From Hetaerina americana (Eukaryota > Arthropoda > Insecta > Odonata > Calopterygidae), in assembly GCA_022747635.1 (NCBI GenBank), contig JAKTNV010000004.1, positions 84,673,552 to 84,737,551 of the forward strand: a stretch of DNA of 64,000 bases, read 5' to 3'. Under the pieces are notes generated by a model, which saw nothing but the letters and a program-made list of their open reading frames with translations, searched no databases and was not told where the DNA came from. Position numbers and translations under genes: made by a program. The first letter of the stretch is position 1. Each line of letters opens with the position of its first letter. Shown piece after piece: positions 49,074 through 60,958 of this stretch.

Positions 49074-49116
49074 ATCACTATCTTGATTCAACTGAGTATT
49101 GAATCAAGACAGTGAT
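49074..49116. repeat. Near-perfect 18-bp hairpin
   Basis: Arms 49074-49091 and 49099-49116 pair at 17 of 18 positions around a 7-base loop. Function unknown. Confidence 0.6.
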
Positions 49117-49603
49117 CAGGTTTCAAAACCCCAATGCATTTCAGAAAAGCAAATTCCAGAATTAGAATTGAATATTTATTACGGCCTGAGCAGTAGCTTC
49201 GTCAATTTTGCTCAGCTTTATCAATTTTGCTCCGTTGAACTTCAATTTTCAAGCACCGTATTTCTCTGGGATATGACAATGAGGAAACGGCGACATAAGG
49301 AAGCAAGTCATGGAAAGACAGGATATTAATATTCGCATAGTAGTTAGGGATCCCCTTCACTTTCCTCTGATCCAAGAAACAGGTCTCGTTATTTGATCGG
49401 CTGCCCTATATTCAGCTCAACTCCGTAGGAATGTATATTTAACATCGGATATCCTGACGCTCTGATTATATTCAATGGAAGCCTATTATTGAACATTCAA
49501 ATTAACACTGAAATAATGTTTAATAGCTAAAATAGTTTGGTGAAATCTTAATGAATAATGATAATTTCGATTAATTTTATTTTCGCAAGTAAGAGAGAGA
49601 GGG

Positions 49604-49873
49604 GGGGGACGAGGCGGCCCAGTGGGGTATTTGGCTATTTACCAGAGACGATAAATTTGATGTTTCACGATAAATTTGAGTTTTTTTTTTCTCCTAGGTT
49701 TTGTGTTTTTTCGACCACTTAAACTTTTTGGGAAATCACAGACGGCTTAGAAAATAAATGCCCCTAAATAAATACCGTGATGTGTTCATTTCGAATGACG
49801 TTCATACCTTGTAAAGAGGTGATCTCTGCTGCCATTCATTAGATCAAACTTTGAGTGGATTACTTTGTTCTTT
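49604..49873 (+). mobile_element. Degenerate SINE family 3 copy
   Basis: The 3' part matches family 3 in order (taccgtgatgtg, gtgatctct, atcaaac, ggattactttgtt). The head has a box-A-like ggcccagtgggg but no convincing box B. It is old and diverged. Confidence 0.4.
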
Positions 49874-50538
49874 AAGTAATAGAGAGACCATGCACATGTT
49901 AGATGATTTGAGAAGAATTATCAAACTGAACACTGAGTAAAATATGTAAGCATGTCCTTTCATTTGTGCCTTGTGAAGCGTCACATAATCTTCCTTAGAG
50001 TAAAGAAGTATCAGCAGATACGCAAAAAAGATCAAAGAAGAGAAGAAGGAAACTCTCATGAAATCTGACGCTTACCCATAGGAAAAGAGAGGAAGATATA
50101 TGGTCTTGTGGATTTATTTGTTCCGGGAACAATTGTCAAGGGTACCGTATGAGTTCGCCTCTCCAAAGTTTGAAAACTTACTCCAATGAGTGAAGAGATT
50201 TTTGGTCATGAACAATTTTGATACTTTTCACGTAGAAAACCTTTTTGGAATAATTAAGCCTCCTCCGTAGATTCCATTCAAGCTAAAAATAGGTAAAATT
50301 TTTAATCGGCGGATGAATTTGAAATTTTACTCCTTGATTTATATTTCTTGTGTCTTTAATTTGTCTTGTTGTCATCACTGTAAAGTAAATAATTTCCCTG
50401 ATTCCACCATTTTCTCCGTTTTTCCAATTTCACTACTGAATATTGACAATTAGTTGGTGCATTTTAATGATATTTCCCTATTAAATCGAAAATGGTATTA
50501 AGCTTAAGTTGGTTCTTGAATTTCCACGGTCTTTATCA
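49874..50538. other. Unique AT-rich DNA, nothing recognised
   Basis: Only short chance frames. Confidence 0.5.
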
Positions 50539-50682
50539 ATAGAATTTCTCTCCACTTTTCAGCTCTTCGCCGCGAGCGTTCGCATTGTTGACAAGAGTTT
50601 TTCTGGATAGAATAACTGCAAAACTTTTGTCAACAGTGTTAACGTATGCGATGAAGACACGATAAACGGAGAGAAATTCTAT
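50539..50682. mobile_element. 144-bp foldback element
   Basis: The two halves form an imperfect inverted repeat of about 65-70 bases per arm. The outer ends are perfect (atagaatttctctcc at 50539-50553 against 50668-50682), as is the inner block tgttgacaa. It fits a small MITE or a decayed hairpin. The right edge runs into TA repeats, so no target duplication can be assigned. Confidence 0.6.
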
Positions 50683-53600
50683 ATATATTTAGCTAGATTG
50701 GCGTTGGCAGTTGTGCAAGAATTTCAGTCGTATATTATTGGTTCCAAAATTATGGTAATGAGGCTGAAAGGAAAAAGTCCACCAGCGTGAAGTTGGCTTA
50801 TTAACTCAGGATACTCATCTGCGCCGCAGGATAAACCGTAGTGATTAAAACAGGCTAAAATACTTTCTGTCATTCTTTAATTGAAAAGAAAAAAAGAATG
50901 CTTTGAATGCTTACCCAGTCTTCTACGCAGTTTTCGAATGATTCTGAAGAGATTATAACACTCAACCATCTTGCTATCTGTCAGGTCTATACAATGTAAT
51001 TCCGACGTAGAAATTTATGAATATCTAATGTTTAATCAAATTTTTCCTCACTGCTTACTTGATTTATTTGCTATTTCACTCATTTAATGGCAATAAAGTA
51101 TTCTTAGGGCTAATGTTTCACTTTTTGTGTGTTTATTTGAGCGGATTTTCTAATTCCTCGATTTAGAACTATATTACTTCGCGCAGGTTCAAAAAGAAGC
51201 GATTCAAATTACACGAAAGAACTTGGCGTACCCGGATTTAAACGAATCGCAGTATGTATCTGGAACTCATAAAAACACTACTGGGAAGGAAGCACTCCAT
51301 GAGACCCAGCTGAACGACTAACTAACCGAATAACAATCGACATGCACTCGTTACCAATGGCAACGATTTTTAATGAGAAGTGAACGAGAAATTTGCATGA
51401 AAGAATATTTTCAAACTTTCAAACTTATATTTTGCGTTACAATTAATACATTACCTCTTATCAACGGAATTGCAGAAAGAATTTAAAGATTAAGTACCAT
51501 TGATTAAATAATTTAAAGGGAATGTTTCTTAAAATAACCGAAACCGGGATTTTTTTTTACCTTTTCTATTCCGGGATGGAACGACGTGAAAGAGGTGTAC
51601 ATTTAATTGAAGTAATACCTTTGCTTCGATCTATGAGTTTAATGCTTCCAGAAACATATACACCTATTAAAAAGAAATAAATTTGTCGGCAAAAAATTCG
51701 TAAAAAATAACCCTTGTCCATTGTCATTTTTCCTCTTGAATCCGGTATGCTCTGCACGTGACGTCATCAATTACCTCTTTGCTTCTGAAACTCTTCATGA
51801 ATATTTTTTATATTAATAGAACATTTCCGTATCAGAAGGTCACGGTACCAGGAGTAGGCTGACTTTTTTAAGTGTAGAGCAGCGATATGTTAGCACTGAA
51901 GGCGAGAATTATGCCGAAATAAATTTTATTTAGTTAAAGTTCTAAAAACAGTGAAAATGTCGCTTCCTCATTGTTTGCCCCATGGCAGTTCCTTCCAACT
52001 AAGACGCACTTCCTTTGGATAATGCACAGTTTCTGGAAGAGAGCATGGAAAGCGTTTTCTGGAACCTCGCCCAGCCTTCCGGCCTTCCTCCCCTGGAGCG
52101 TATCTTCCTCTGAATTTCCGGTTACACACTCCCGGCGGGTTAATCCTCACTCCATTTTACAGCCGCCTCAGTCATCCACACGTCTCCCTCACTTACTCAA
52201 CCTACCCAGCGTCCCTCCCTCTCCCTCACTCTCTATTATATTTGCAATGGTTCAGTGAGAATACCCCGAGGGTAATTTTTCTTAGTGGTGAACTGTAAAT
52301 TTTGGCGATTTCTTGCGATATTTGATGATGGTCATTACAATTTTAATAATTTGAATGCTGAGAGTGGAACGATTCAACTCCGACATTTTTCAAGTAAGCC
52401 CTACCCTTAAAAATGTAAAGGGAAACTGATTCTCATTAAAACCGTTACAAGGGATCTTTTTCGTCGGGAGACACCTAGTCGTGTAAATATTAAATAATAA
52501 CAATGAGTAAAATCATTCAGACTACGTGACACTAACATTTTGCATATTTCCGTGATAATTCCAATGATAAAATATTATTTTCCACAAGTGCCTGACGTAT
52601 TCCGCACTCTTCTATACAGGTTTTGAGGTTAGTATAAAGAAGTATATTTTCAGCATCAGCACCCAAAATACTAATCTATTTCCATTAGAATAGACCTAAG
52701 CATAATTTGTTGGTACTTTGTGCACAGGTACACGTACCTATTTCCCTAAAACCTGGTGAAATCATTCTTACTACTAGAAGGAATGCTTCAATTATTGCTC
52801 TATAATAGAAACAATGGAGTAATTTAGTTTCAAGATGAGAAAAAAATTAGCAGATTGCATTTTTTGCTTTATTTTTAATTGAATTTTTTTTCCGTGATAT
52901 TGAAGGACATTCATCGTGATTGTTATCTCGCATAATTGAGGAAACTATTTATAATGTTTGACAAGAAACTGCCAAAAAATCAACCTTATTCGTGGTCTAT
53001 CATTATTTGCTTCGTTACCCAAGTTTTGACTGCAAATTGATGCTACTATTTTGGATATCATTACTATTTCCCAACCGCTATCTTCAGATTTAGGAATACA
53101 TTACGGTTGGAAATGTAATCAATTTTGTTCGGTCGGATTTCAATTTACAGCCATTGTAGGTCGTCACCAGGCAGAGCATGAGAGACATTTTAATTCACTC
53201 TTTACGATGGCCCCCTTCACCCCTCCACTCTTCGCCGATTAGAGATGAAAGTGGGATACTTTTGATGATTTGTTATTTTTGGTGATTAAAATCTAAATCC
53301 AAAAAAAATAAAAGGATACGGACCAACTTTCTTAAACTAGCTCTATAGAATTTGTTTTTCGGATTCAATGTGAGGCATTCTTTATTTTAAAGTTAATTTT
53401 GATATATCTTGCCAAGCAACATGGCACTATAAAGTCTGTTAATAGCAAGTAACGGCCATTCAGTATTTTAAATGAAATACTACGGAAATAAGCCAAATAA
53501 ATTAGAATATAACGAGAAAAACACATTTTTTAGAAGTTAAGGCTAGGTGCATTATTGCTCATAATTTCATGATTTTAATGTTTAATATCATAATTTCTCA

Positions 53601-54474
53601 CTACCGCGCGTTGCATTTATGTAATTACTTCCTTATCGTGTTTTTTAATCACTCTAATGAATTCACATCTGTGTGAAAACGATACTTTTCTAGTATAATT
53701 ATTATTACCCTGATTCTCTTATTCTTATGAACATCTGTGATAAAAATATTGCGCAAAAGGTCGAAATTACATGTCTACGTTGAAGAACGTGTGGCTAATC
53801 CCAAAATGTTCATATCCGAATAAGGAGGAAAAGTTTAATATTTGAGTGAAATTATTTCTTATCTATTTCGAACTTATTAGTAATTAACGTTTTTTTTGTA
53901 ACCTACAGATTTTGGCTACATAAAGTGAATCAATGGTTCAGTAAGAGTTTTGTGTCAACGTATACTTTTACACTGGCCGTGATAAAAATTTGCATTTGAA
54001 TATTTATAATGAAATTCTTGCACTCCAAAAATTATTCATGCACAGCCAATAATTCTGTCAAATAATACATAGATAATATTAATGATGAATAACAAGACCT
54101 TTTTCATGAGTTGTGTGCCTTTTGAAGAATTAATTCTGCATAATTCATTTAAAGGATAAACCACAAGTTTTGTAGAGGGAAAGGAATTAATAAAGATCTA
54201 TCCTATTATACAGGTACCTAAATAATACTTGTATGCACAAGAAAAATCGATCGAGCTGGTAGTAAAAAAAATGATGACGCCTTCAGTCAACGACAAACAG
54301 TCTCAATGGGAATCAAGGCGGTGTGAAAATTTTCAATATGGAAATATCATCAGGAAAACGATTAAAATGGTGACTTTGAAAAAATCAATCGCATTTAAAT
54401 TACTGCTACGCGAGTGATGCAGTTAGATATGATTTTAAGTACAGATGAATGCTTATTTAGCTAACTGTTGAATA
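50683..54474. other. Unique AT-rich DNA, no gene recognised
   Basis: A CT-rich, GC-richer stretch lies at about 51960-52260 without a recognisable product. Nothing else is seen. Confidence 0.45.
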
Positions 54475-54485
54475 TTGAATTAGGA

Positions 54486-54790
54486 GGGGATCGAGATGGT
54501 GCGGGGGCTAACGTACTGGCTTCCCACCCTGAGGGCGCGGGTTCAAATCCCGGCGGTGTTGAATATTTTTCAGAGGTATCTCGATCCCTACTTGAGGTGC
54601 TTTGTGGAGGGCACTTTGAGTGAGTACGCCGTCCGTCGGATGGGACGTTAAACTGTGGACCCCTTGGCGCCTTTCGTAAAGAGTAGGCTAATGCCGACGC
54701 CGGGTTTCTCTCCACCCTTCATCCTTTCCTATCCATCCCCTATGGCGCAAATGACCTTAGCTGTCGGTCGCCTCCCCTCAAAACTACTAC
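54486..54790 (+). mobile_element. tRNA-derived SINE, family 1, with 11-bp target duplication
   Basis: 305 bp flanked by a perfect direct repeat, ttgaattagga, at 54475-54485 and 54791-54801. The head has a box A-like gatggtgcgggggctaacg and box B gggttcaaatccc. The body is shared with 62551 and 24833. It ends in actactac. It needs LINE machinery in trans. By eye about seven substitutions separate it from the copy at 62551. Confidence 0.93.
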
Positions 54791-54832
54791 TTGAATTAGG
54801 ACTAGGTGATCAAATGACAAAAGCGGAGAGGA

Positions 54833-54918
54833 TTGAAGGGATTTGAACTAGACAGAATGGACAATGGTATACTTTGAACAAAATAGCATGCAAGTTGATT
54901 ATCTGAGCCACCGTGACA
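54833..54918 (-). other. Degenerate tRNA-like SINE head
   Basis: The minus strand has a box-A-like ggtggctcagataatc and a box B (tagttcaaatccc) about 60 bases apart, near tRNA spacing. It is different in sequence from families 1-3. No tail is recognised. Confidence 0.4.
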
Positions 54919-55263
54919 CACACACGCACCATGGGCTAGAGTACAGAATAGCAAAGCATAACGAAAGACGCGAATTGCAAAAATAACCGTAATAAGAAAA
55001 ATCGAGGGAGAGAGATTTCTAAAAAAAAAGTTGTGGCAATTTTCAAAAACTATATAAATTCCATTCATTGTTAAGTAGCCAAGAAAAATTAAATATGAGT
55101 ACAAGTAACTCTTAAAAGAAATAGTAGAAAGGTGAATAATAAAAAAAGGAGATAATAAACCTAGAGAAACAAAGAAATAAAAGTACATTTTGACCATTTA
55201 AGAGGTTAGATGCTTTTGTCAGATTAAATGCTACATCAGAAATAACGGGCAAAAATGATTCGG

Positions 55264-55363
55264 GGAGGAGTAATAAGTGCTTAATATCATGCAAGTTTAC
55301 CTTGCGGAAGTCATTTGTGCCCATACGAGTACAACCACTCCCATTTGACTTCACTTGACACAC
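55264..55363 (-). other. Possible GTND-type hydrolase scrap
   Basis: A short minus-strand stretch (RMGTNDFRKVNLHDIKHLL) faintly recalls the GTND block of SGNH-type hydrolases found in some LINE proteins. It is short and unsupported by other blocks, so it may be chance. Confidence 0.15.
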
Positions 55364-55369
55364 TCACTA

Positions 55370-57670
55370 GCGTGTCTCTCAACAATAATTCCCTCACACT
55401 TTAAAAAAAAACATACGCAATTTTCAAGGTTTTTATGCACTTACGTGTGCATGGTATTTTTCCGGCTCATTATTTTTTGATTAACTAGCATACGATTGAA
55501 CGATAGGATTCTACAATAAGTTAGACAACTATCGATAAAGGATAAATAAGCATTCTAATAATAAGCGAAGGGACTGGAAAGCCATAAATACTTGGACATT
55601 TAAGAAATAATCATGGATAAAATAGTGGCACGAATTTTTAAAAGATTTTTTGCGCATAAATGGCAATACATTGGATCCAAATGCACTCTAAATGTAAATG
55701 AAAGAGAGAAAGGGAACATTTTAACATGAAAAGCTGGCTGGGGGAATGGAGTAAGAATAAACATTTAGTATTGATTTAATCCTCTGAGAATTATTCATGT
55801 TTCGAGTAAAATATTGAAGTAAGAGCTTTATAGGAGTTCCTTCGTCGTATTTCTGAGGAAGAGGTTTCCACAGAAGACTTGATTTGCCGATATTAATCCA
55901 TTCTATAAAAGCAAAAGCAATAGTGCCTCATTATGGAACTATGAGTTTGATTACACATGCGTCAAAAAGTACAGCGCTAAGGCTAATCCACGTAAGATTG
56001 GAGGAGACGGCAAACAATTCCTTGTATGAATATAACTGGGTTATGGTGGGGAAAGGAAGCTTGTAGCGCTTTAGCATTGTAAGGACTTCATTAGAAAGGA
56101 ATATATAGAATTGGGGTTCCTTATTAATTTGACTTCGTGAATAATTTGTCAGATATGAATGTACGAAGTTTATTGAAAAATAGAGGAATTTAAGATTATA
56201 GCGGAGAGGTAGATTTATTATTGAAATATTCTTATGAAATAGACTTCGGAAGAAATGATGAATAGTCGTAACTGACAGTGGTAGGCTTGATAGTGGCAAG
56301 GTTGCTCGTGTTCGCCATTCTCATCTTTTTTACTGGCCGAATTAATAACAAGTGAATTCAATTAAAGTATTTAGAAAAAATGTTGTAAGTTTGAGCAAAG
56401 TATTATGGTCTCTATCATAACGTAAAAATATCAGTTGAAAGATATGCCACGGGTATTTTTAACCACGGAAAATGCTGCTCACGCCGGTTCATAGTCTACA
56501 CTGTGCCCGAGCTGCATGGATAACGTTGGTAACCTAGCGTGCGTAAATTCAGAACACGAAAGCACACCCATGTAGTTATGCGAGCCCAGCAACATATTAG
56601 ACACGAGTAATAGTGTCATAAATGTCCTGTAAATCTGTATGTGTTTAGACAGTAAGCAAGTCGTTATCATGCATATTCACGGTGATTACAGTGACTGAAG
56701 TTACTGCAAAATTACTTTTAACCATCATCATTTTGGATTTTTTTTACATTTCATAACCTTCATCTAATAATTATTTATTCTTTATTTCTATAGATTTGCT
56801 GAAATACTTTTTTATTTGTCTTGTTAGTTATCATTGTTCATCTTAGTGCTAAAATTAATGGTATATATTTGCAGCTATGTTTTATCCCACACACGATATT
56901 CTACATAAGATCCAAATATGTGTCTTCAATTCGTTCTGAACACTTAGAACTCCAAATGCACGCCGCGCATTAAACTCCATGATATTCTCTTAGTTGAACT
57001 CAACCTTTTATGTAATTTCATCTGTATTTTATAGAGTTTCAATTGTACTGCTATTAATTTAAAAGCCTAACTAATGGCTGTCTTTCTACGAAAATTATCA
57101 ATTGATGCAATGTTTATAAAATAAAATATTCTTCATATTAGGATAGATAATATTTTCCATTCATTTGGATATTTAGCATAGGAAAAATCAAATTTTAATA
57201 CAACGGTTTAAGTTCGGGGTCATCCATAGGAAAGACGTGTTATATGCGAATGCCTAACGAAGTCATCAGTTGAGATTAAATTCCATCAATATTTCCTTTT
57301 TAGTTTATTTTGAAGTGCATTAATTGTCTATTTCTCAAACAGCAATTGACTATGCAATTATATTCCTCTTATACAAGGCCTTAAACAAGACCAAGGGTAT
57401 ATCTTTGTAGAAAGCTAAGCACATTTGGTGGAGAAGTGAGTAACTTTTTATATCTTTATCGTGAAAACGATTTAATAATATATATAGTATTTGGATAAAA
57501 TTAGCTGTTACGGTTTTCGATATGTTATGATATTTCGATTTGTTTGCCTTTCACTCCACATCACACGAGCCGTAAGAAACCATAATCTTTTGTTCCCTCA
57601 TTTCCTTCCATTAAAAACATTAGTTTCGTGAAACTTAATGTGATTCAACATGATTTTAATGATTAATTTT
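55370..57670. other. Unique AT-rich DNA, nothing recognised
   Basis: Only short chance frames. Confidence 0.5.
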
Positions 57671-57686
57671 CTCTTTTCAGGTGAGT
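57671..57686 (+). promoter_or_regulatory. Juxtaposed 3'/5' splice sites, candidate recursive splice site
   Basis: The sequence ctcttttcag then gtgagt places a strong polypyrimidine-AG acceptor directly against a consensus donor. The cut point lies between 57680 and 57681. This arrangement defines zero-length-exon ratchet points in long arthropod introns. Possible branch-point sequences (ttaatgattaat) lie 10-25 bases upstream. It would work only if the plus strand here is transcribed as an intron, which the window cannot show. Confidence 0.45.
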
Positions 57687-57768
57687 GTAAATCTGTTTGC
57701 TACATCGGATTCTCTATGAAGTACCAAAGTCGAGAAAAAGATATCACATATGCTGGGATGTATTGCAC
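57681..57768 (+). other. Candidate 88-nt exon or recursive-splicing exon
   Basis: It lies between the acceptor at 57680 and a donor match (cac then gtaagc) at 57769. One phase is open throughout, beginning ECKSVCYIGFSMKYQ and ending ITYAGMYC; the other two contain stops. It could be a normal short coding exon of an unrecognised gene, or the definition exon that accompanies a recursive site. The translation resembles no family I can name. Confidence 0.3.
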
Positions 57769-57774
57769 GTAAGC

Positions 57775-60700
57775 AATTTAATTATTGTTGATCATTATTT
57801 CTGATTAATATTTAATAATTACGTGGTAGCCTGTAAGCGTGGATGTCCGCCAATTCCAATCAATCCTCATATAAGTATGATAAGTATGAAACTTTGAGTA
57901 GTCGAGCTAATTCCTATGGTGATGGACCCATTAGAGATTATGCCCTAATACCTACTTCCCAAACCTATTATGCAAAGTGTATGACCTTCTCTGTTAAGTT
58001 TGAACGACCATTAATGGAATGATGTAGGTATTAGTGTTACAAATCACATCCACTACGTGACCAATTTGATTAAATCTGATTATTTTTATAAACTAATGAT
58101 TGATAAAATCTCCACGAAGCACCAAATATGTTCAATCTATGAAATATTGGAATTCATATGTCTCCTACTCCTAAATAAATCTTCGTCAAATATTCTGTTC
58201 GCTTGAAGGTCCAAACTGGGATTGCGTTGAGGACACAAGTAGAATAACGAGAGATCAAGCGCTTAAATATGATTGGATAAAATCACCGTGGGAAACAATG
58301 ATTTTTCTCTGTTGATAACAGAGAAAAAGGAGTTAATTCCTTGTAAAATGAAAATATTTGACATTTTTTAAGTATTCTATGCTGTTAATACCACTTAAAG
58401 TATTAATTATTGTTTATTATTTTTCAATTTCATCATAGTATATGTATTCATCAATATTTATTTATCAGATACCGGATTCTGTAACTATACTCATCACGTT
58501 GTAGCTTTCATAAGAAAATAATTTTTATTATAATTTATAATTTTGCAAATATTAATTTGCATTAAGGGTATACACGGGTTATTAGTAGATTTAATGTGTC
58601 TGTGTCCGAGCAAATACTAGTATATCATGCATAAACGATGGGTCTTCATAGCAGCAGATTAATAAGGGAATACAAGACTTCAAAGACAACAGTTCATTAA
58701 ACGTCATAAGCATATAGTACTTTTAAATGACTTTAATGTCGTCTAAGGCTTGATATATTGGAACGAACTTAAAAATAATAAGTTATTGATGTGGGGGAGT
58801 TTTACTATACTTTACAAACATGCAACTGTGAAATTTCTATTGGCATAAGTATGTTTACGTTATATTTTTCACAGATAATACTTGCATTTTTGTTTATTTA
58901 TAGGTGTTTAAAATGTACAGAGTGAATCATAAATGATTTCCCTTTATTAAGATTTGCCTTGATTTCCTTGTATTCACTTTAATTGCCTAGATCGGCTTGC
59001 CTTTGTAAGGGCTATAGATAGGTTAATCTACCCATACCTAATGGTATATAGACGATCATAAATATTTAAGGCGCACGATTGGATTAATCTAGTGTAAATA
59101 TCGTTTACAATAACGATCAATGTCCCTTATAAGGTGATTTACCATCTTTTTATGTCACAGTTTTTTTGAAAAACATAATGCTCACGTGTGCATCTGGTCT
59201 AGTGAATCCATGTGAAAATGTCTGTAAAATGTATTGTCTTTAATCTTAATCTATTTCTTTTGCCTTGCCTCTCTGATAATCTGTCCAAACTATTTTCATA
59301 GTATGAAGTTTCTGTGGTTTCAAAATAATGTTTATTATGCAGACAATTTCAATTTAATTTCATGATAAACATACCAGAAAAACCCATTCCTGTGGTTTGA
59401 CAAATTCTACGAGTAACCTCCGGTAGCATTGCAACACACCAACAAAAAAATAATAATCGTATTGATAGCTTATCTGCTTGGTTCTTCTTTTCATAAAAAG
59501 CATCTATTGTACTAAGATATTACGTATGATTTATGTATTCATTGTTATACATTAATTTTCATTTTATCTAATATTGAAATCCTTTATTCAAGATTGGAAA
59601 AAGCCAATGCTATAACTAAAATTTGAGAAGGCTTCTTCTTCGTCTTTTTTATGAAGTTCAAGGATTAAAGCAATGTGTCAATATAAAATCTTAGGTTTAT
59701 TTCATTATTCTACAATAATGCTATGTAAAGTAGCCTCTCGATTAACTCATAGAGATCTTAATGTGTTCAAAATTTGAAGCCAAAGCAAATTTGTTCATGT
59801 GGATCTCGAGAGAAGCACGCGCTGAAACTATCTTAACAAGAGCATCGTTCTCAATTGATCATCTTCGGGATGTTTTGCCGTTGCAACAAAAACTGTTTTG
59901 AACAAATGAAAGAGGGAGAAATGAAATATGATACAGGAAAATTTGGATGTTTTTTTACAAAACGCACGCGTGAGTTTTTGTTGTCGAGGCTCACTGTCGC
60001 AGAACTTCACCTCGCAATGAAAATCGAGGGGTGAGATGTACCCCTTGTCAAACTTCTCTCTTCCACCACATTTGGATTAACTCCTCTCGTCAATGCGGGG
60101 AAGGCACGGCCGCCGCGGGTTCTCAGCCCTGCTGGGATCGTAAAAATGGGAGTCGCGGAGGATTCCTTGGAATTTTCATCTTTCCACGTCGAGATCCTCC
60201 CTCCCCCACGTACCCTTTGTAAATGGAATGGGGCTGGATGGGCTGGAAATCTTATTTACTCACGGCGTATGCATGTTTTTGGGTATATGTCCTTGTATAT
60301 ATGTATGTACGCCTCCCACAGAATAGGATATTACTTGACTGCCTTTACTCCGGTTTTATGCCTGCTTTCTACTATAGGCCGAGCCCGCGGCCTGGGACCT
60401 TTATTTTCTTCCGTTAAGCACTTGACAACGCTACCGTGAATCGTATAACCATTTATTATGGAGGAGGGGTGGGGATTGTTGCAATGAATGTGTGGGACCG
60501 AGGACGGTCCCCTCTTTATGGGACTCAAATGACGAAATTCGAACATTCGACTCTTTCCCACAAGTGCGGAAGAGGATGATGGCGTCCTCGTTAATGGGCC
60601 TCTAAAAAGGATGGCTATCAGAGGAACCTCAATTGCTGGCGATCTAAAACGGATCTGTTTTGAGAAGAGAGGTATAGTGTTGAACCGAGAATCCGGTTAC

Positions 60701-60956
60701 GTTGGGACGTGAAGGAAATCATTATCCAGTCCCAATTACCGATCGTAGTTCACTCATCGTCGAAATCTTTATGGAAGAAAACGTTGCTGTAAAAAAAATT
60801 GTAATGCCGGGTGCAAATCGTTTGAAATTATTATTCATTTACAAATGCTGCTTCTTGTTTAAAAATTTCTTTTACGTTAAAACCACCATATCTTGGTTAA
60901 CTTCGCGATGTTTTGGTGTTGTAGTGTCAATTATATTTTATTACAATTTATAGAAA
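57775..60956. other. Unique DNA, no gene recognised
   Basis: AT-rich to about 59980, then GC-richer to about 60730. A perfect 12-bp hairpin with a 3-base loop lies at 58302-58328 (tttttctctgtt arm). No other feature is seen. Confidence 0.45.
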
Positions 60957-60958
60957 TA

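Noticed and set aside
54461..54715. 84-codon minus-strand frame, also seen in the SINE copy at 62534-62779
   Set aside because: It is the antisense of SINE family 1. The same peptide appears in both copies because the repeat is conserved, not because it codes.
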